In this document: piece by piece, positions 8,789 to 19,711 of the stretch
Numbering within the stretch: the stretch's first letter is position 1
How the letters are laid out: each line of letters begins with the position of its first letter
Source of the DNA: Planctomycetota bacterium
GTDB lineage: Bacteria; Planctomycetota; UBA8742; UBA2392
Assembly: GCA_027493625.1 (NCBI GenBank)
Contig: JAOSKM010000003.1
Coordinates: forward strand, 248,001 to 312,000
Length of the DNA: 64,000 nucleotides
Direction of reading: 5' to 3'
The notes under the pieces: generated by a model
Told to the model about the DNA's origin: nothing
Database searches by the model: none
The model's input: the letters and a program-made list of their open reading frames with translations, nothing else
Made by a program: the position numbers and the translations under genes

Positions 8789-11700
8789 ATGCGCATCCTG
8801 AAGCTCGAGATGGACGGCTTCAAATCATTCGGCCGTCACACGGTGTTCGAGTTCCCGGCCCAGATCACGGGCGTGGTCGGCCCCAACGGCTGCGGCAAGT
8901 CCAACGTGGTGGACGCCACCCGCTGGGTGCTGGGCGAAATGTCGCGCAAGGCCCTGCGCGCGAAAAGCAGCACCGACGTGATCTTCAGCGGCAGCGCCAC
9001 GCGCAAACCCGCGCGCTACGCCGAGGTCAGCATCACCTTCGACAACAGCGACGGCGTGCTGCCCTTCAGCAGCAGGCAGGTCAAGGTCACCCGCCGGCTC
9101 GAGAAGAACGGCGACTCGTTCTACAGCATCAACGACGAGCCCGCCAAGATGCGCGACGTGCGCGGTCTTTTCGAGGGCACCGGCGCCGCCATGAGCGCCT
9201 ACAGCATCATGGAGCAGGGCAAGATGGACCGCCTGCTGCAGGCCAACCAGGACGAACGCCGCCTGGTGTTCGAGGAAGCCGCCGGCATCGGCCAGATGCG
9301 CAAGCAGCAGGAGGCCGCCCAGGCCAAGCTGCTGGTGGTGGACCAGAACCTCGAGCGCCTGCAGAGCATCCTGGGCGAGGTGAAGGGCCAGCTGCGCAAG
9401 ATCAAGACCGCCGCCAGCCGCGCCCTCAAGTACACCGAGCTGAAGGAGCGCTCCCGCGTGATCCACCAGGACCTCGCGCTGGTGCAGTTCTCCGGCCTCG
9501 ACAAGCAGCGCGAAGAGCTGCTGGCCACCATCAGCGCCGCCGGCAAGCGCGAGGGCGCCATCCAGGCCGACCTCGCCAAGACGAAGATGGACCTCGAGGA
9601 CGCCGAGACCCGCCTCGCCGACGCCGAGCACGAGGAACGCCGGCTGTCCGAGCGCATCCACAAGCTCGACCTCGAGATCAACCAGCAGCAGGCGAAACGC
9701 GAAAAGGCGCTCGCCCGCGTGGAAAGCCTGAAACAGGCAATCGAGCGAGCCAAGGAACTCTCCGAGCGCGTGCGCACCCAGATGGCCGGCCTGAAATCCC
9801 GCCGCGAGACCATCTCCGCCACGGCCGAAGCCGGCCGCGCCGAGCTGCAGCAGCTGGTCGCCCACGTGGCGAAGCTGGCCGCCGACGAGCAGGCCGCGCG
9901 CGAAGAGGCCGAGGCCATGGAGGCGCGCCTCAAGCAGGTGCGCACGGGAGCTGCTGGACGCGATCACGGCCGCTAACCAGGGCCTCAACGAGCGCATGGG
10001 CCTCGACGCCGAGATGCGCAGCGCCCGCCGCCGCCTGGAAGCGCTGGCATCCCGCGCCACCGAGGCCGGGCGCGAGGGCGCCGACGTAAGCACGCGCCTC
10101 GAGGCAGCCCGCAGCGCCCGCGAACAGGACGAAGCCGCGCTGAAGGCCGTGCGCGACGAACTGGCGGAAACCGAAAAGCTGCTGGGCCCGGTCGGAGACA
10201 GCGCCAACGAGCTGCGCCAGCGCAAGCACGCCCTCGAGCTCAAGCGCGGCGCCAGGCTGGAACGCAAGGCCATGCTGGAAAGCATGGCCGCCATGCGCGA
10301 GGGCCTGGACGACAACGCCCGCGGGCTGCTGGAAGACGAAAAGCGCCGCGCCAGCTTCGGTATCATGGGCGTGTTCGCCGACGCCCTGCGCGTTGACCTC
10401 GGCTTCGCGGCGGCACTCGAGCGCGTGCTGAAAGACCTCGGCACCGCGATCATCGTCGACAACCTCGAGCACGCCCACGACCTGTTCGACTGGCTGGCCG
10501 GCCGCGGCTCCTGCAACCTGACCATCCTGGCGCAGTCCGAGTTCAAGGCGCCGGACAAGTTCCCGCAGTTCCCGGGCGGCAAAGGCGTGATCGGCCCGCT
10601 GCTGGACGAAGTGCGCGTCAGCGAAGGCTTCCGCCCGCTGGCCGAGGCCCTGGTCGGCGACGTGCTGCTGGTCGCCGACCGCACCGTGGCGCGCCGCCTG
10701 ATGCAGAGCGGCGCGAGCGGCTTCCGCATCGTCACCCCCACCGGCGAAATGTTCAGCCTGCCCGGCAGCTTCGCGCTCGCCGGCGGCGAGGCCAACACCG
10801 GCCTGATCACCCAGCAGTCCGAGATCGAGCGCCTGCGCCACGACCTCGGCGTGCTCGACAGCGAAATCGAGGAGACGGCCGCGCAGCTGGCGGAATCCCT
10901 GCGCGAGCAGGACAAGCTGGCGGCGGCAGCCTCTGACCTGCGCGCGCGCATCTACGACGCCAGCATGGAGGCGGCCGGCAAACGCGTGGCGCTGGACGCC
11001 CTGGCCCGCGAGCACAAGCGCCTCGAGGAAGAGCGCGCCGTGCTGGCCAGCGAGACGGCAAGCCTGCAGCAGCAGCTGGATGCCGACCTGCAGCGTCACA
11101 ACGAACTGACGGAGCAGGTGGCCGCCGCCGAGGAGGCCAAGGGCCGCTGCGAGCGCGAGCTGGCAGCCTTGGCCGACGACGTCGCCGGCCGCCGCGAAGC
11201 ACTGCAGGAGGCGCGGCACGCGCTGACCGAGGCCCGCGTAACCGAGGCGTCGCGCCGCACCGAGCAGAAGCAGGCCGAGGATTCTCTCAAGGGCATCGAC
11301 CAGGCCCTGGCCCGCTACGCCGAGGAAATCGCGCTCAGCGCCGGCGAGGTCGAGGCCCACGCCAAGGAAATCCGCAAGCTGGAGCACGAGGCCGGCAGCA
11401 GCATCGAGGTGGAAGCCGAGCTGGAACGCGAGAAGCGCGAACTGGACGAACGCCGCGGCTCAGGCGGCCAGCTGCTGGCCGAGCGCCGCCGCGAGGTCGA
11501 GCACGCCCGCGAGCACGTGGCCGAGCTGCAGGAGCAGCTGTACCGCGAGCGCGAAAGCGTGCAGCAGGCCCGCATCGACGAAAACACGCTGTTCATGAAG
11601 ATGGACGCCATCCGCCGCCGGCTGGCCGAAAACTTCAACGCCGACATCGACACCCTGTACCGCGACTACGACCCGGCCGCGCGCAGCATCAACGAGAACG

Positions 11701-12374
11701 AGGCCCGCGCCGAGCTGGAGTCGCTGGAAGAGCAGATCCGCCGCCTGGGCAACGTGAACATGGAGGCGATGGACGAGCTGAAGGAAGCGGAAGAGCGCAA
11801 CAGCTTCTACACCCGCCAGGAGCAGGACCTGCTCAAGGCCAAGCGCACCCTCAGCGACGCCATCGCGCGCATCGAGAACGAAACGCGCCGCATGTTCATG
11901 GAAACCTTCGAGGCCGTGCGCAGCAACTTCCAGCGCCTGTTCCGGCGCCTGTTCGGCGGCGGCAGCGCGGACATCATGCTGACCAACCCGGAAGTGCCGC
12001 TGGCCAGCGGCGTGGAGATCATCTGCAAGCCGCCCGGAAAAGAAGCCCTGCCGATCGCCATGCGCAGCGGCGGCGAGCGGGCGATGATCAGCGTGGCGAT
12101 GATGTTCGCGATCTACGAGACCAACCCGGCGCCCTACGCGATCCTGGACGAAGTGGACGCGCCGCTGGACGAGGCCAACGTGGACCGATTCTGCGGCGTG
12201 ATCGAGGACTACGCGAAGTACTCGCAATTCATCATCATCACGCACCACAAGAAGACCATGGCGGCCTGCGACACCCTGTACGGCGTGACGATGCAGGAGC
12301 CGGGCACCAGCACCAAGGTAAGCGTAGACCTGCGCGGCGCCAATGAGCCGGAATTGCTGGAAGCCAGCGCGTGA
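8789..12374 (+). CDS. smc: Chromosome segregation protein SMC (one frameshift)
   Basis: A condensin ATPase of about 1194 residues that compacts and segregates the chromosome. The head has Walker A VVGPNGCGKSNVVDA; long coiled coils flank a hinge around 10360-10830; the C-terminal head has the signature MRSGGERAMISVAMMF and Walker B PYAILDEVDAPLDEANVD. The reading frame breaks at 9946-9948: the first part runs to a stop at 9976, while the second frame begins with GAG at 9948 (ELLDAITAANQGLNERM). Removing one G from the GGG run joins the two without loss. I take this as an indel error or a very recent mutation. The ATG at 8789 is used because the family starts at MRILKLEMDGFKSFG. Confidence 0.9.
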
Positions 12375-12376
12375 AG

Positions 12377-12428
12377 CAGAGGTTAGAGGTTAGAGATCAG
12401 AGGCCAGGGGTAACCGCCCCTGGCCTCT
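12377..12428 (+). terminator. smc terminator hairpin inside heptad repeat
   Basis: Directly after the smc stop, 12377-12400 steps by 7 (GAGGTTA, GAGGTTA, GAGATCA) and merges into a perfect 12-bp hairpin: arms 12399-12410 and 12417-12428, loop TAACCG. The run after it is only weakly T-rich. It looks like a repeat copy now serving as a transcription end. Confidence 0.55.
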
Positions 12429-12479
12429 TCGCGTTTCTCCCTGGTCGTGTTTGAGCTTTGAAAACAAGGATTGGGTGGC

Positions 12480-12520
12480 GCCGACAATCTTGTCGGCGGT
12501 CGCGCCGATTCTGGCGCGAC
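12480..12520. repeat. Two adjacent REP-like hairpins
   Basis: GCCGACA (12480-12486) pairs with TGTCGGC (12491-12497), and GTCGCGCC (12499-12506) pairs with GGCGCGAC (12513-12520). Both stems are perfect, with loops of 4 and 6 nt. They lie in the convergent gap between smc and the LigT-like gene. Confidence 0.55.
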
Positions 12521-12544
12521 AGGTCGGCTTCGCTCCGCTCACCC

Positions 12545-13090
12545 CTATTGCAATGGATAGCTGCACACGTAGCGCTTCACCGCGCCGGCCTCGAACTCGG
12601 ATACCCCGAGTTCGACCAGTTCGCCGGTGATCGGAAAGGTGCTCTGCATCAGGTACTCCAGCGCCTTCTGCACGCCGTCGCGGGGCAGCTTCAGGGCCAG
12701 GGTGCAGTGCGGCACCCAGCGCCCGGGCTGGTACAGCTTCCAGGGCGACTGCGTGAACTCGGAAAGGCGCTCGGCCACGGCGCGGTGCACGTCCAGCAGT
12801 TCCTGGTCAACCACCGGCGCCAGGAACATCACGGTTTCCGCGCCGGGGAACAATCCGAGCGACGACAGCAGCACCGGCAGGGCCGGCGTGCGCTGCGCCA
12901 GTTCGGACAGCACCTGGCACATCGTCGGCTCATGCACGTGGTCGCACACCGCCAGCGTGATGTGGAAGCGCGCCTTGACGTCCTCGATCAGGATGGTGCC
13001 GCCGATCTGCGTCTCGCGCAGCACGCCCACCAGGCGTCGCAGGCGCGACTCGCAGCGCGGGTCAAAGAACAGTTCAAGCGCGAAGGGCAT
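12545..13090 (-). CDS. 2'-5' RNA ligase/LigT-like 2H phosphoesterase
   Basis: A protein of 181 residues with the two H-x-T motifs of the 2H phosphoesterase superfamily: FHITLAV (about residue 46) and PHCTLAL (about residue 133). Members include LigT/ThpR, which cleave or form 2'-5' linkages or open 2',3'-cyclic phosphates in RNA. Its true substrate is unknown, and the fold also occurs in cyclic phosphodiesterases. The ATG at 13090 (MPFALELFFD) is preferred because the frame above it runs into the terminator hairpin of the upstream gene. Confidence 0.8.
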   Translation of the reverse strand: MPFALELFFDPRCESRLRRLVGVLRETQIGGTILIEDVKARFHITLAVCDHVHEPTMCQVLSELAQRTPALPVLLSSLGLFPGAETVMFLAPVVDQELLDVHRAVAERLSEFTQSPWKLYQPGRWVPHCTLALKLPRDGVQKALEYLMQSTFPITGELVELGVSEFEAGAVKRYVCSYPLQ

Positions 13091-13099
13091 TGCAAGAAT

Positions 13100-13132
13100 A
13101 TAGGGACGGGCACCCAAAGTGCCCGTCCCTAT
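13100..13132 (-). terminator. Perfect 14-bp hairpin, probable terminator
   Basis: Arms 13100-13113 and 13119-13132 are perfectly complementary around a CCAAA loop. It lies just after the stop of the duplicated-domain gene and before the LigT-like start. No strong T-run follows on either strand. The arm (TAGGGACGGGCAC) resembles the dispersed GGGAC palindromes seen elsewhere in this window. Confidence 0.5.
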
Positions 13133-13152
13133 TTGTGTGAATTTGACTTCGG

Positions 13153-13860
13153 TCAGATGCCGACCGAGATTTCCAGCGGCTGGCGCGTGTAGTAGGCGAT
13201 GTCCGAGGCCGGCACGCCCACCAGCATCTGGCTGCGCGCGAACGCGACCGCCTGGTCCTTGCTCTGGAACTCGGAGGTGTCGATCACGCCCTTGACGTGC
13301 ATGATCACCACGTGGCGCGGCATGCCCTGCAGGGTCTTGCTGATCTTCACGTAGGCCTGGTCCGCGGCGCGGCGGCCGTGCCTGCGGTCCACGTGCTTGC
13401 GCGAGCCCTTGCGGCGGCCCGGCTTGCCGACCTTGCCGCCGGCGTTCTTGAACGCCTCTTTCAGCTTGTCGAACGCGAGCTGGGTACCGAAGCGGGTGCG
13501 CACCTTCTTGCCCGCCTCGTTCATGGTGATGTCCGGGTTGCCCTTCACCAGCTCGGCCACGAATTCCTGCTTGCGCTGGGTGGCGGCCGGCGAGCGCGTG
13601 CCGTACTTGCGCGGCCCGCTCGCGGCCTTGGCGGCCTTGGGCTTGCGCTTGCTGCCCTTCTTGGGGCCGCGCCGGGTATCGATCTTGCCGCCGGCGGCGG
13701 CGAAGGCTTCGCGCAGCTTGTCGTACGCCAGCTGGGTGCCGAACTTCTCGCGCACCTTCTTGCCGGCTTCGTTCATCGTGATCGCCGGGTTTTCCTTCAC
13801 CAGGGCGGCGATGTGCTCCTGCTTCTGCTTGGTGTTTTCCTGCGAACGTTTTTTGGCCAC
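13153..13860 (-). CDS. Basic protein with internally duplicated domain
   Basis: A protein of 235 residues, rich in Lys and Arg, with no function I recognise. A unit of about 45 residues occurs twice (roughly 10-58 and 95-143). Both copies contain NP-ITMNEAGKKVR followed by FGTQLA and a final AGGK. Lysine/proline-rich linkers (GPKKGSKRKPKAAKAA and PGRRKGSRKHVDRRHGRR) follow each copy, and a small folded domain (YVKISKTLQGMPRHVVIMH) ends the protein. Repeated helical units with basic linkers suggest a nucleic-acid-binding or nucleoid-associated protein; this is inference. The esterase gene lies upstream on the same strand. Confidence 0.75.
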   Translation of the reverse strand: MAKKRSQENTKQKQEHIAALVKENPAITMNEAGKKVREKFGTQLAYDKLREAFAAAGGKIDTRRGPKKGSKRKPKAAKAASGPRKYGTRSPAATQRKQEFVAELVKGNPDITMNEAGKKVRTRFGTQLAFDKLKEAFKNAGGKVGKPGRRKGSRKHVDRRHGRRAADQAYVKISKTLQGMPRHVVIMHVKGVIDTSEFQSKDQAVAFARSQMLVGVPASDIAYYTRQPLEISVGI

Positions 13861-13950
13861 GAATTGCTCCTTGGGATCGATATCAACTTGTGCAGCAATA
13901 TTTAGTATTCAGCAATTCGGTGCCAACCACTAAATGTTTATTCCAAACGG

Positions 13951-16462
13951 TTATTTTTCACGCCACGCGAACTCACCATTTTCCAACGACCAGTCCTCCC
14001 CGAAGAAACCCGCAAGCCGCACGCCGCCCGCGCCCTCCAGCAGGGTCTCGGAGCCGTACACCATCAGGTCCGGAAACGACGCGCCCGATGTGAAATAGCC
14101 GATTCGGTCCGCCACGCGCATGCCGGGGATGCCCGTTCCACCCACCACCGCCACGCTCGCCACGGCGCTGTCAGGTCGCGGATAACAGAACAGCATGGTC
14201 AAATCATCGCCTTCCAGAGTGCGCTCGCCGATCTTGACCGCGCCGCTGCCCACGCGCACCGGAGCATCTTTCAACAACAGGTTGTACGCCGCGTTGCTGT
14301 CCGCGTTCCCGTAGATGACCACGCCGCGGTCCTGGTACTTCCTGGGATCGAATTCTGTGTCTGCCACCATCTCTACTGCGCCGTTGCCACGCACCCACCA
14401 TTGCTCGGCGTCGAAGCGCGCTTTCTGGTAGCTCCAGGCGTTCTCGGCGGCGCTGCCCTGGGTGCCGTATACGAGCATGAACTGGTGTCTGAACGCGTTC
14501 TTGAACCAGCCGTAACGCTGCGGGCCTTTCAGGTTCGCACCCGGCGCATCGATCACAGCCCAGCCTTCCGTGCCCCTGCGCAACTGCAACCGGCCGCTTT
14601 TCGGCCAGTCCACATCGTTCAGCTCAACGCCGTCGAGCTTGAGTGAGACTTTCTCGCGCGGCGTAATCACGCCCTCCAGCTGCAGTGACAGCCGGGCGAC
14701 ATTCTCGGTGCTGCCCTCGAAGGCGCCTTTGTTGGGCAACAGCTTCAGCTGCAAGCGGCTGGGCGCCAGCTGCACCTGCTGCATCTCGATGCGCGCCCAG
14801 TGACAATCGGCCGTGTGCTCGGGGCAGACGGTGGTGAAATCCACGCTCTGCACCTCGTTGATGCGCGGCAGGCGGCGGCGCGCGAAGGTGTCGAAGATCG
14901 GCTGCCAGTCCAGGCAGTCGGCGCCGTCGTCGTTGCCGGCGTCCCACCAGTGGTTCGCGCCCGGCTGCTCGAAGTATTGCAGGTCGGTGTGAAACTCCTT
15001 CAGCGCGTCGCGCATGTTGCGCGCCTCGCTGACCGGCACGTTGTCGTCCGCATCGCCGTGCAGGATGTAGACCGCCTGCTGCCGGTAATTGTTCTTTCGC
15101 AGCAGCGTGCGGCTGGGGTTGGCGGCGCGGTCCAGCAATTCCGTGACTGCGGTTTTCTCCTCGAAGCTTCCGCCGCTGCCGCTGTAGCTCCAGAAACTCT
15201 CCCAGCCGGCGCTGGGCGCCACGGCCGCGAACTTGTCAGGGAAATGCCCGCCCACGCTCCAGGTGCCGTGGCCTCCCATCGAGTGGCCGGTCAGCCAGAC
15301 TTTGGTGGGGTCGTGCTCCAGCGTGGCCTTGGCGTGGGCCAGCACCTCCAGCGCGTCCAGCCGTCCCCAGTCTTCCCAGTCGAAACCGAACGGGCGGCGG
15401 TTGGTGGCCGCCACGATGTGGCACCAGCTCTTGGGACTGTACGCGCGCGCCTGGCCGATCGCCTCAACGCTCGCGCCGTGCAGTGACAGCACAATGCCCG
15501 GCTTGTCGCCCTCGCCCACGGGTTTCGCCGGCCGTAAGCCGTAATACTGCAAGCTTCCGTCGATCTCACTGAGGAACGTTACTTTGCGCGCCTGCTCAGG
15601 ACTCACGGCGGAAATGCTGAATTGTGATTTCGCCAGAGGGTCGGAAACACTGCCGCGCGTGAGGCTCAATTCATACTTGTATTCGTCGGCGCTAACCTGC
15701 TCGACCACCGGCACTGCAAACGGGATCTTGCGCGCGGCCAGCGGCGGGATGCGCGTCTCACTGTACGAGTAGTGCTCGTTCGGCCGTGCGGGGCTGGTTG
15801 CGGTCACGATCGGCGTGACGTCCACCGGCTGCTCCGTGGTGTTGAGCACGTTGACCGCCCCCACCAGCTGCTGGTTGCCTGCCATGCCGGTGACGAAGTC
15901 CGGCAGGGTCCAGTCGCTGCCAACCACCAGCGGTGCGCTGACGGGCTCAAGCTGCGCCTTGAGGCGGCCGCGGCCGATCATGAACAGGAACTGGTTAGCG
16001 CCCTGCTTCAGCATCACCGGCAGTTGCACGTAGCCGGTGTTGTAGGGGTCGCCGTAGCGCGGCTCTCCGTTGGCGTAGACCAGCGAGTGGCCGCGGGCGT
16101 TGAGGATTGCCGCGCCGGCCTTGGGGCTTTCGAAGCTCCAGTACGCGTAGGCGCCGCCGTAGTTGTCGCCGCTGATCCAGCCCTCATCGTCGGCTGCAGC
16201 CTTCTCCCAGGCCACCGGCTCACCCTTGAAGTTGTTGACGGTGTCGCCGGCCCTGGGCGCCTTGAAGGCGCCCTTCACCATCAGTGCCTCCAGCGGGTCA
16301 ACCCGCACCGGGCTGCGCGCGCCGCGACCGACGCGGGGCAGCACCAGGCACTCGCGCAGCACGATGGGGCCTGGCGCGGCGGGCTGGTCCTGGGCGACCT
16401 GGGGTTGCGGGGTTGAGAAACAGCAGCAGGCACAGCAGCGGCAACGCAGTGCGAAGGCTCAT
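13951..16462 (-). CDS. Secreted prolyl-oligopeptidase/esterase-type alpha/beta hydrolase (frameshift near N-terminus)
   Basis: About 836 residues once one base is corrected. The catalytic serine is in LTGHSMGGHGTWS; the acid is probably in HGDADDNVPV; the histidine is in GANHWWDAG, giving a Ser-Asp-His triad of the PHB-depolymerase/prolyl-oligopeptidase esterase group. About 300 residues of beta-rich N-terminal region precede the hydrolase and about 300 follow it. The frame of the main body has no good start (GTG at 16362), but the ATG at 16462 in the next frame encodes a signal peptide, MSLRTALPLLCLLLFLNPA. The two join as ...NPATQVAQDQPAAPGP if one base is removed from the run at 16401-16404. 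The protein is probably exported; the substrate is unknown. Confidence 0.75.
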
Positions 16463-16600
16463 GGCGGGCTCCAGCGGCGGGGGCCCGCAAGTTAGCCAGC
16501 AGGCGCCCGCCCGTGAAGTGCGAATGAAGCACAACATCGTTAACCGCCCGAAGCCTTGCCCCAGGTGCGAAGCGTGGCACACTCCAGAAGCGGCAAAGGT

Positions 16601-16638
16601 GGGCCTGTAGCTCAACGGTTAGAGCAGGGGACTCATAA
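16601..16638 (+). pseudogene. tRNA(CAU) 5' half, left junction of island E1
   Basis: These 38 bases are identical to the first 38 of the intact tRNA at 39379 (acceptor strand, D-arm, anticodon stem 5' strand, CAU loop), but are followed by unrelated sequence instead of the 3' half. Identity extends two bases upstream (16599). This is the presumed original chromosomal 5' half, cut off from its 3' half by E1 integration within the anticodon loop. Confidence 0.85.
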
Positions 16639-16770
16639 GGCTATTTTTGACTTCCTGCTGCCTGTCCTCAAATGTCTCTCAATGTCCCTGGAAGCCACAT
16701 CCCGTAAGGGTTTGCGGCCGTCTGGCTGGTTTGTAAACTGGGACGCTGGAAGTCACCGAAAGTCAATTAT

Positions 16771-16790
16771 TGGGTGAGCCATAAGGTGAG
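16771..16790 (+). promoter_or_regulatory. E1 left integrase arm-site candidate
   Basis: TGGGTGAGCCATAAGGTGAG holds two GGTGAG hexamers 12 bp apart. A near copy in the same orientation with the same spacing lies at 39301-39320, at the other end of the island. Confidence 0.5.
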
Positions 16791-16811
16791 CACCAAAACA
16801 GGGGACTGCCT

Positions 16812-18219
16812 GTGCCTGAGTCGATGATCGAAGATGACGTGAGTTTGGGTGAGCGCACCAAACGCGGCAAAAGCAAGCACCCCGGCGTGCAGATCATCAA
16901 GCGCTTGACGAGTCAAGGGCCGCGCTACTTCGCCCGCTGGAACGACCCCAAGCTCACGCGGACCGTTCCGCTACTCGATGACAACGGCGAGCCCGTGCTC
17001 GACAAGCGCTCCGGTCGGACGCGCATGCGCCAGGTTTTCGTGCGCGAGGAAGAGAGCCTCGACAAGCACGGATTAAAGTCGGACAAGGCGAGGGAGACGT
17101 GGTGCAAAGCCAAGGCCAACAACCTGCGCGCGGAAGCCGCCGCGATTGCGGCTGGCGAGAAGATCACCAGCCAAACGCTGATTGCCGAAGCGTTCAAGGC
17201 ATACTACAAGAACAAAAAAGTCCGAGCTCCAACCCGCGACGCTGGTCGCCTACCAGCAGGGTACCAAGCCATTTGAATCCTGGTGCTCCAAGAACGCTGT
17301 CGTCTACATCGAGACGGTGACCCCTCCATTGCTCGCGCAGTATCGCGAGTGGTTTGTGGGCCAGAAGGCTTATACGCCCGCAAAAGGAAGAGTTGGCAAG
17401 GGCAAGAGAGTCGAGGGTGTTCGCAAGCGGTCTCCGGCCCAAACCAACAAGTGCCTGAACAGTCTGCGCGTGGTTCTGACGCAATTGCGCCGACAAGGGC
17501 TCGCGCCGGAACTCACCAGCGACGAAATTGTGGACAGCCTGAAGTTCGTGAAGCGCGAACGTGCCAAGCGCCGCTACCTCGACGCGGCACAGGTGAAGGC
17601 GTTGCTGGAGGCCGCGCAGCGCCACGACACCGACGGCAACCCCGAGATCGCCCCGTTCACGGCCGCGTGCGTGTTGACGGGGATGCGCTTTCATGAATTG
17701 TGTGACCTGACTTTCGAGGAAGTGGACGCCGTCGCGGGTGAAATCCACTTGGCCGCGCGCCGTACTAAAACCATGACAGAGCGCACGGTGTACCTCGACA
17801 AGCTGCCGACACTGTGGGCCTGGTTGAAGGCTTGCAAGCTGGCAGCCGGAGGCCGCGGCCGCGTGTTCCCCCACCTCACGTTCGCCATCGCCCGTATCGC
17901 CCGTGCAAGGCTGGTTTCCATGGAGAAGGACGTGGGGTATGCCGCCCCGGTGTTCACGTGGCACAGGCTCAGGGCGACTTGCGGCACCTACAGCGTGTGC
18001 GCAAGCCTCTACGGACGCGGCAGCGAACACGAAACCGCGCAGCAGCTGGGGCACAGCATTCAAGTCGCGCAGGCACACTACACCGGCCGCGCGAAAGACT
18101 TCAAGCCGGACGCTCAGTGCCTGGAGGATGCAATGGGATGCGCCGACCTGTTCCGCTCATGCTTCGAAGATTCTGGTCCGAGCCGGTCAACGACGGATGC
18201 GGCTGTCAGGTCAGCATGA
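16812..18219 (+). CDS. int: E1 tyrosine recombinase/integrase (one frameshift)
   Basis: About 468 residues after correcting one base. The C-terminal catalytic domain shows the Arg box (LTGMRFHELCDLTFEEV), a lysine in ARRTKTMTERTV, the H-x-x-R box (FTWHRLRATCGTY), and the LGHSIQVAQAHY segment with the nucleophilic tyrosine. The frame breaks in the A6 run at 17214-17219; dropping one A joins AFKAYYKNKK to SELQPATLVAYQQG. The start is the GTG at 16812, with GGGGA about seven bases upstream. It sits 173 bp inside the left att site and should catalyse integration into the tRNA anticodon loop. The gene at 18266 follows closely. Confidence 0.88.
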
Positions 18220-18265
18220 GATGCCAGCAACATCCACGGGATACAAACTCGAATTGAGGACGGCG

Positions 18266-19339
18266 ATGGAACCGCTTTTCAGCACGTCAATCAACCACGT
18301 TCAATTCGCCGTCCAGCGGCTGAAAAGGGCGGCGCTGGAACCAATCCCCAGCCTGGACGAGGTTGCGCCCAAGTGGCCAAAAAGTGGCAGGTGGTCGGAA
18401 TCCCGGTATCGCGCCTGGGCTGGACCGGCGCTGGCACGCACCAAGGAGGCAATTGCCTGGCGCGACAAGATTCGGCGTTTGATGGGCAGCACGGAAGCCA
18501 AGAATCAATACGCACCTGACCCAGAGTGGGACCATGCCAGACTAAGCAAAGAGCTGGGGTACTACCTTTCACGCAGCGTGAAGGACGCGAACGGCCAAGT
18601 CGTACGGGATGCAGCGGGCAGGGTGATGAGTGAACCCGATCCTGACTGGGGTCCGCCGGAAACTCTCCTCGGTGAGTTTTACCGCGACGAGGAACTGGAA
18701 GCGGACAGGAAGCGGCGTGGTGACGACAAGCAACAGTGGCAAGACTACCTGCCTGGCTCTCACCCCGTGCTCTACTTGGGTGACGCCCGCACGTATCTGG
18801 GCAACGTGCCGAACCACCTGTCCGCGCCGATGCCTTTCGCGCTTCTGACGGGGAGAATCGGATGGGGCAAGGATGAGTACGATCTAATGCCCCAAGACTG
18901 GTGGGAGTACTCCGACACCATACTTCAGCAGTGCCTGTTGGTTCGCGCGCGGGCGCTCGAACTCTGCGCATGGTGCGAAGGACGGCTAAGCGCGATCCGT
19001 ACCGCAGTGTACCCAATCATCCGTATCGGTCCCGTGATGAAGGGAAAACGCAACCGTCGCCAGCTGCGCGTGGAGGCCGCCGGACAGCCCGTGAAGCTCG
19101 AATCCGACTCGATCCCATACACGCTCGCCGACTACCTGCTCAAGGTACGAGGTGGCCGCGTTGCGGTCTTCAACCGCAAGTACGCTTCGGAACTGATCGG
19201 CCTGATTCCACCGCTCAGCGGGTTACTCCGGCCAGTTGCCAGCACAAGGTCCGCCCCGAAGTCCGGGCGAAACGACGCGCGATACACACTGGATGAGGGC
19301 GTCGTGGTTTTCGATTTCGACGATGCAGCTCAATCGTAA
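18266..19339 (+). CDS. Hypothetical island protein
   Basis: A protein of 357 residues with no domain I recognise. It is rich in Trp and charged residues (WSESRYRAWAGPALARTKEA, YLPGSHPVLYLGDARTYLG), with no signal peptide, membrane segment or catalytic motif. The start at 18266 has GAGGA five bases upstream; the ATG at 18221, two bases after the integrase stop, is an alternative that would add 15 residues. It is probably co-transcribed with the integrase, which suggests a role tied to the element rather than the host. Confidence 0.65.
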   Translation: MEPLFSTSINHVQFAVQRLKRAALEPIPSLDEVAPKWPKSGRWSESRYRAWAGPALARTKEAIAWRDKIRRLMGSTEAKNQYAPDPEWDHARLSKELGYYLSRSVKDANGQVVRDAAGRVMSEPDPDWGPPETLLGEFYRDEELEADRKRRGDDKQQWQDYLPGSHPVLYLGDARTYLGNVPNHLSAPMPFALLTGRIGWGKDEYDLMPQDWWEYSDTILQQCLLVRARALELCAWCEGRLSAIRTAVYPIIRIGPVMKGKRNRRQLRVEAAGQPVKLESDSIPYTLADYLLKVRGGRVAVFNRKYASELIGLIPPLSGLLRPVASTRSAPKSGRNDARYTLDEGVVVFDFDDAAQS

Positions 19340-19486
19340 CGCGAGACGTAACGCAAGCCGTCACCCTGTAACCCGCCTGCGGAGCTGGATTACGCCCACA
19401 TGAGCCAGCCCGCCGCGCACGACGAAGTAACCCATTACGGCGCTGGATTTCTCAAAATGGCTCTCAGAAACATTTGGGAGCTAGCC

Positions 19487-19711
19487 ATGTCAAACGACCT
19501 GTTGACCGACTTGACGCGCGCCGCCGCTGCGTTGCCGCCTCTACTAACACGTAATCAAGCCGCCGAGTTCGCGCACGTCACGCTGCGCACGATCTCGCGC
19601 TGGCTTGAGGACGGGCGCATAACGGCCGCGAAGACGCACCCCGACGCGGGACGCGGACGAACGCTAATCCTTAAGAGCAGTCTCTTGGCACTGTTGGGCG
19701 GTGACGCCTAA
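19487..19711 (+). CDS. Helix-turn-helix protein, excisionase-like
   Basis: A protein of 74 residues. LTRNQAAEFAHVTLRTISRW followed by LEDGRITAAKTH matches the MerR/excisionase-type winged helix-turn-helix (DNA-binding domain of Xis/AlpA-like proteins). Small proteins of this kind near a tyrosine integrase often act as recombination directionality factors or repressors; which applies here is inference. GGGAG lies a few bases upstream of the ATG. Confidence 0.6.
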   Translation: MSNDLLTDLTRAAAALPPLLTRNQAAEFAHVTLRTISRWLEDGRITAAKTHPDAGRGRTLILKSSLLALLGGDA

